NCBI GenBank assembly: GCA_946811695.1
Contig: OX328125.1
Span: 107,240,470-107,304,469 of the forward strand
Direction: 5' to 3'
Source: Gonocerus acuteangulatus
Taxonomy: Eukaryota > Arthropoda > Insecta > Hemiptera > Coreidae
Length of the DNA: 64,000 nt
Both the position numbers and the translations under genes were made by a program. The notes under the pieces were generated by a model. It was not told where the DNA came from. It saw only the letters and a program-made list of their open reading frames with translations, and searched no databases. Below are positions 61,230 to 64,000 of the stretch, in pieces (the first letter of the stretch is position 1; every line of letters begins with the position of its first letter).

Positions 61230-61671
61230 TTAAACATCTACTTGCTGTTTTGCCACTGTGGATGTCTCAAATAATCTGGATATTTTCCCATAATCTGGAC
61301 CCAGGGTTTTTTCTCTAAGCAGTCTTTTTAATTTATTCCCAGTGCCTTTTTCTAAAACCTTGATTTTCTCTATTACTTCCTGTATGATTCCAATGCTATC
61401 AGTTAACAACATGCTTTTTATATCTAGTCTTGATATAGAATATTGTTATAAAATTATAATTTATTAATAATTTAAATGTGTAGGGTCGTATTGGGTTCAT
61501 ATACAAATTTAGAGTTTTTTTTAAATATAAAATGTGGCTACATATGCAAATCTTACTACCACAGAATAATATAAAATTTAGACAATGAACATATCCACAG
61601 GCATAGCTCAAGGTCCAATTAATATTCTCTTGATATATCTTCAATTCAAAAACTTCTTTTGGCACAAACAC
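61230..61671 (-). pseudogene. possible decayed transposase-like frames, unidentified
   Basis: Two minus-strand frames 13 bases overlapped: 61671-61399 (begins FVPKEVFELKIYQENINW, TLSYACGYVHC) and 61412-61230 (IIQEVIEKIKVLEKG and LGPDYGKISRLFET). The YACGYV phrase faintly recalls P-element/THAP transposase C-termini. I cannot assign a family; either could be chance. Confidence 0.25.
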
Positions 61672-61679
61672 TTTAAAAT

Positions 61680-62440
61680 ACTCTCCTAGCAGAAAACAGT
61701 TTGAATCTCTTCTTTTTTTTTATTTTCACTAAAAAACGAAAGACGATCTGCCCAGCCTTCTTGATTGCAGATTGAGGAAATTTATGTTCAGTTAGCGTTT
61801 TATATTACTAAGAAGTAGTAAGATATTTCTTGGTTCATTATTTAAATTTAATCCATTTATATTGAAAATATCACTACAATATATAGTCACCTTTGCTTCT
61901 TGCAATTAGAAAAGACACCTAGGCTCAATGGGTTAAGTACTATTATCTTTATTGGTTTTCACTTTATTTCTTTAATTGCAAAATATTTTATTTATTTGTG
62001 AGCAAAATAAAAAGGATATCAAAATATATATTTATGGCAGAATATATAAAAATATGTAAAATAAAAAACTGTTTAAATCTTTTAAAACATACAGAATTAC
62101 TTCAACTTACTTACGATTTATGAATCAGAAAAAAAAAATAAGTAAATACAATAACATCCGTTCCCTACTAATCAGGTAGAGGATGATTGTCTTATATTTG
62201 TTGCATGAAATTTACAATCACTACTGATCACCCTACCTTACAGATATTACAAACATCTCTCCCGATTTATCTCAAGGATCTGAAAGAATCTTAAGCTCGA
62301 AACCTCTTCTATTTCACCACAGCATCCTTAAACCTTAGAAAATATACTTTGGAGTCCTGAATAAGATATAAAACATACCGGGGATTAACTATTGGTTACG
62401 TTATTACTATATACACTTATGATGATTAGATAGATAGCAG
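61680..62440. other. upstream of mnb, nothing recognised
   Basis: AT-rich, no frame or repeat of note. Confidence 0.5.
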
Positions 62441-62526
62441 TCGAGGTGATAAGTAAAGATGGAATGGTTGGGATTCGGCTAAAGGAAACCTCAATATGAT
62501 TTTTGTTAAAAAAAAATCTATATTTT

Positions 62527-62562
62527 GGACGTTTCGGCTACTCATTGATAGCCTTTGTCAGC
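62527..62562 (-). ncRNA. hammerhead-like motif, left arm
   Basis: Minus strand: CTGACAA, A, stem GGCTAT/GTAGCC, loop CAATGA, then GAAACGTCC. G8 of the core is A here. Confidence 0.42.
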
Positions 62563-63142
62563 TAAAATGACAAGAAAACCAGAAATTAATACAAAAAAAA
62601 AAAAAAAAAAAAAAGTTTATAATTGAGATAAGTAACAGAACTATAAATACACTTAACTTATTATGAAAGAACAATTTGGTCTAAAATTCTTAGAATGAGT
62701 AGAATGAAAATCAAAAGAAACATAACAAAAAAAGAAGAAGGTGCTAACAGTAACATTAATTAATTATAACAAACAAATAAGATACTACATACCTATGGAA
62801 ATGCCTGGAGGCAGAGGAAGACCAATGTTGACAGTTAAGTAACCATTGTGGAAGTGTCTGATATTGTGGAAGTGTCTGATATTGTGGAAGTAAATAGGTG
62901 CATTGTGGAAGTAAATAGGTGCTTATGTTACTATTAGCACCTATTTACTTATATAAACTTCAATATAATAGCCTTTTTACTTCTTTTTTTGTTATGTTTC
63001 TTTTGATTTTCATTCTACTCATTCTAAGAATTTTAGACCAAATTGTTCTTTCATAATAAGTTAAGTGTATTTATAGTTCTGTTACTTATCTCAATTATAA
63101 ACTTTTTTTTTTCTATTAATTTCTGTTTTTCTTGTCATTTTA

Positions 63143-63178
63143 GCTGACGAAGGCTACCAATGAGTAGCTGAAACGTCC
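63143..63178 (+). ncRNA. hammerhead-like ribozyme motif, right arm
   Basis: CTGACGA, A, stem GGCTAC/GTAGCT, loop CAATGA, then GAAACGTCC. Stem pairs differ from 2150-2185 but remain paired. Confidence 0.5.
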
Positions 63179-63259
63179 AAAATATAGATTTTTTTTAAAC
63201 AAAAATCATATTGAGGTTTCTTTTAGCCGAATCCCAACCATTCCATCTTTACATATATA

Positions 63260-64000
63260 CACTTACTAACAAATGTCTCAGCCACACCCATGCAAGTTTT
63301 TCCATTGTGAAAAAAAGAGGCATTCTACAAGATATTGGAAATAGAATTCACACTTTTTGTTACACAATTTAATGTATTTAAATATACAATAATTAAATAT
63401 CAATATAATGTATTGTCTTTTATATTTATTTAGAGAAATAAAGGAAATAGAGAAATATTGAAAAGCCAAAAGTCTCTGCACATAGGGAAATTATCAAAGA
63501 TAAGGGGAGTTTAACAGATTGCATTCTACCCCTAATACTCCCAGCTAATCCTGATAACTCAGTCTTAATTCTGTGCCAAATCAGTTATTGATTCTTTTAA
63601 AATGGAATTTCCAACTATGATGCGTGAAAAAATTATAAATTTGAAAAGACGATGGCGGTTGTACCAAAAAGTAGGGTAAACCATCAATAAAGGTTTTTCT
63701 ACAATGAATTTTGTCCTAATAAGGCTTGAAAAACTGGGTTCCGTTGAAAATAGATACCTAACTGGCCTCCCCCAAGCTCCATGCTCATGACAAGAGGGCT
63801 TTTGTAATGTGCATTTGTAAGTGTAGCCAAAGAACCAGACATTATTGCTTCAAATTTAGCAGGTATGGTGAAGTCTGATTATAATATTGAGGTATTTCCA
63901 CAAACTATAATGAGAATTCTAAAAAATTCTGGCTATAATCGGCAAGTCCTGGTGCAAACCATTTAATTGGCTACTGAGACTTCAATTTTCTAAACAGCAC
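63260..64000. other. window end, nothing recognised
   Basis: No gene-like frame or repeat seen. Minus-strand frame 63481-63278 has no known domain. Confidence 0.45.

Larger units (their letters stand above)
62420..63253. mobile_element. non-coding palindromic PLE-family element
   Basis: Arms from GTAAAGATGGAATGGTTGGG (62453) and CCCAACCATTCCATCTTTAC (to 63252) match for about 300 bp each. The left side has a ~33-base one-sided extension whose GATAGATAGCAG resembles the extension right of 2257. TATATACACTTA flanks both sides (about 62409 and 63256). No coding piece remains in the centre, only AT-rich DNA. Confidence 0.78.

Overview
The window is eukaryotic, AT-rich and dense in repeats. The one clearly conserved host gene is minibrain (mnb/Dyrk1A), a dual-specificity protein kinase. 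It lies on the minus strand with eight coding exons between 59101 and 9021. Its residues look insect-like (PLYGRFV ahead of the NAPA region, [29 protein letters not shown]), so I read the source as an insect or near relative; I cannot name the order. The exons join in consistent phase with GT/AG borders into 505 codons. These hold an N-terminal region with a nuclear localisation signal and the complete kinase domain. The Ser/His-rich C-terminal tail expected for the family should lie below position 9000 or outside the window.

Layout from low to high coordinates. Positions 1-9000 lie downstream of the last recognised exon and hold a palindromic Penelope-like element (PLE), a tRNA-derived SINE with an exact 15-bp duplication, a second palindrome interrupted by a LINE with an exact 16-bp duplication, two fold-back elements and a 71-bp tandem array that reaches the exon at 9021-9198. 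Positions 9-25 kb carry the kinase-core exons, with mariner, piggyBac-like, Tigger-like, SINE and PLE debris and three minisatellites in the introns. Positions 25-59 kb are a single 34-kb first intron made almost wholly of mobile DNA: a GIY-YIG PLE, Tigger/pogo, hAT-type and PIF/Harbinger elements, two LINE clades, and long minisatellites of 24, 35, 39, 54 and 82 bp. Positions 59-64 kb hold the first coding exon, the presumed promoter side, a degenerate tandem array and another PLE-family palindrome.

The most notable pattern is a hammerhead-ribozyme-like core: CTGANGA, a short stem-loop with compensating base changes, then GAAAC and GTC. It recurs at twelve places in seven loci and sits as outward-facing pairs in the arms of palindromic elements, two of which still carry GIY-YIG endonuclease coding remnants. 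Several of these palindromes are bracketed by long (TA)n tracts. Most long open frames in the window are artefacts of minisatellites whose unit length is a multiple of three.
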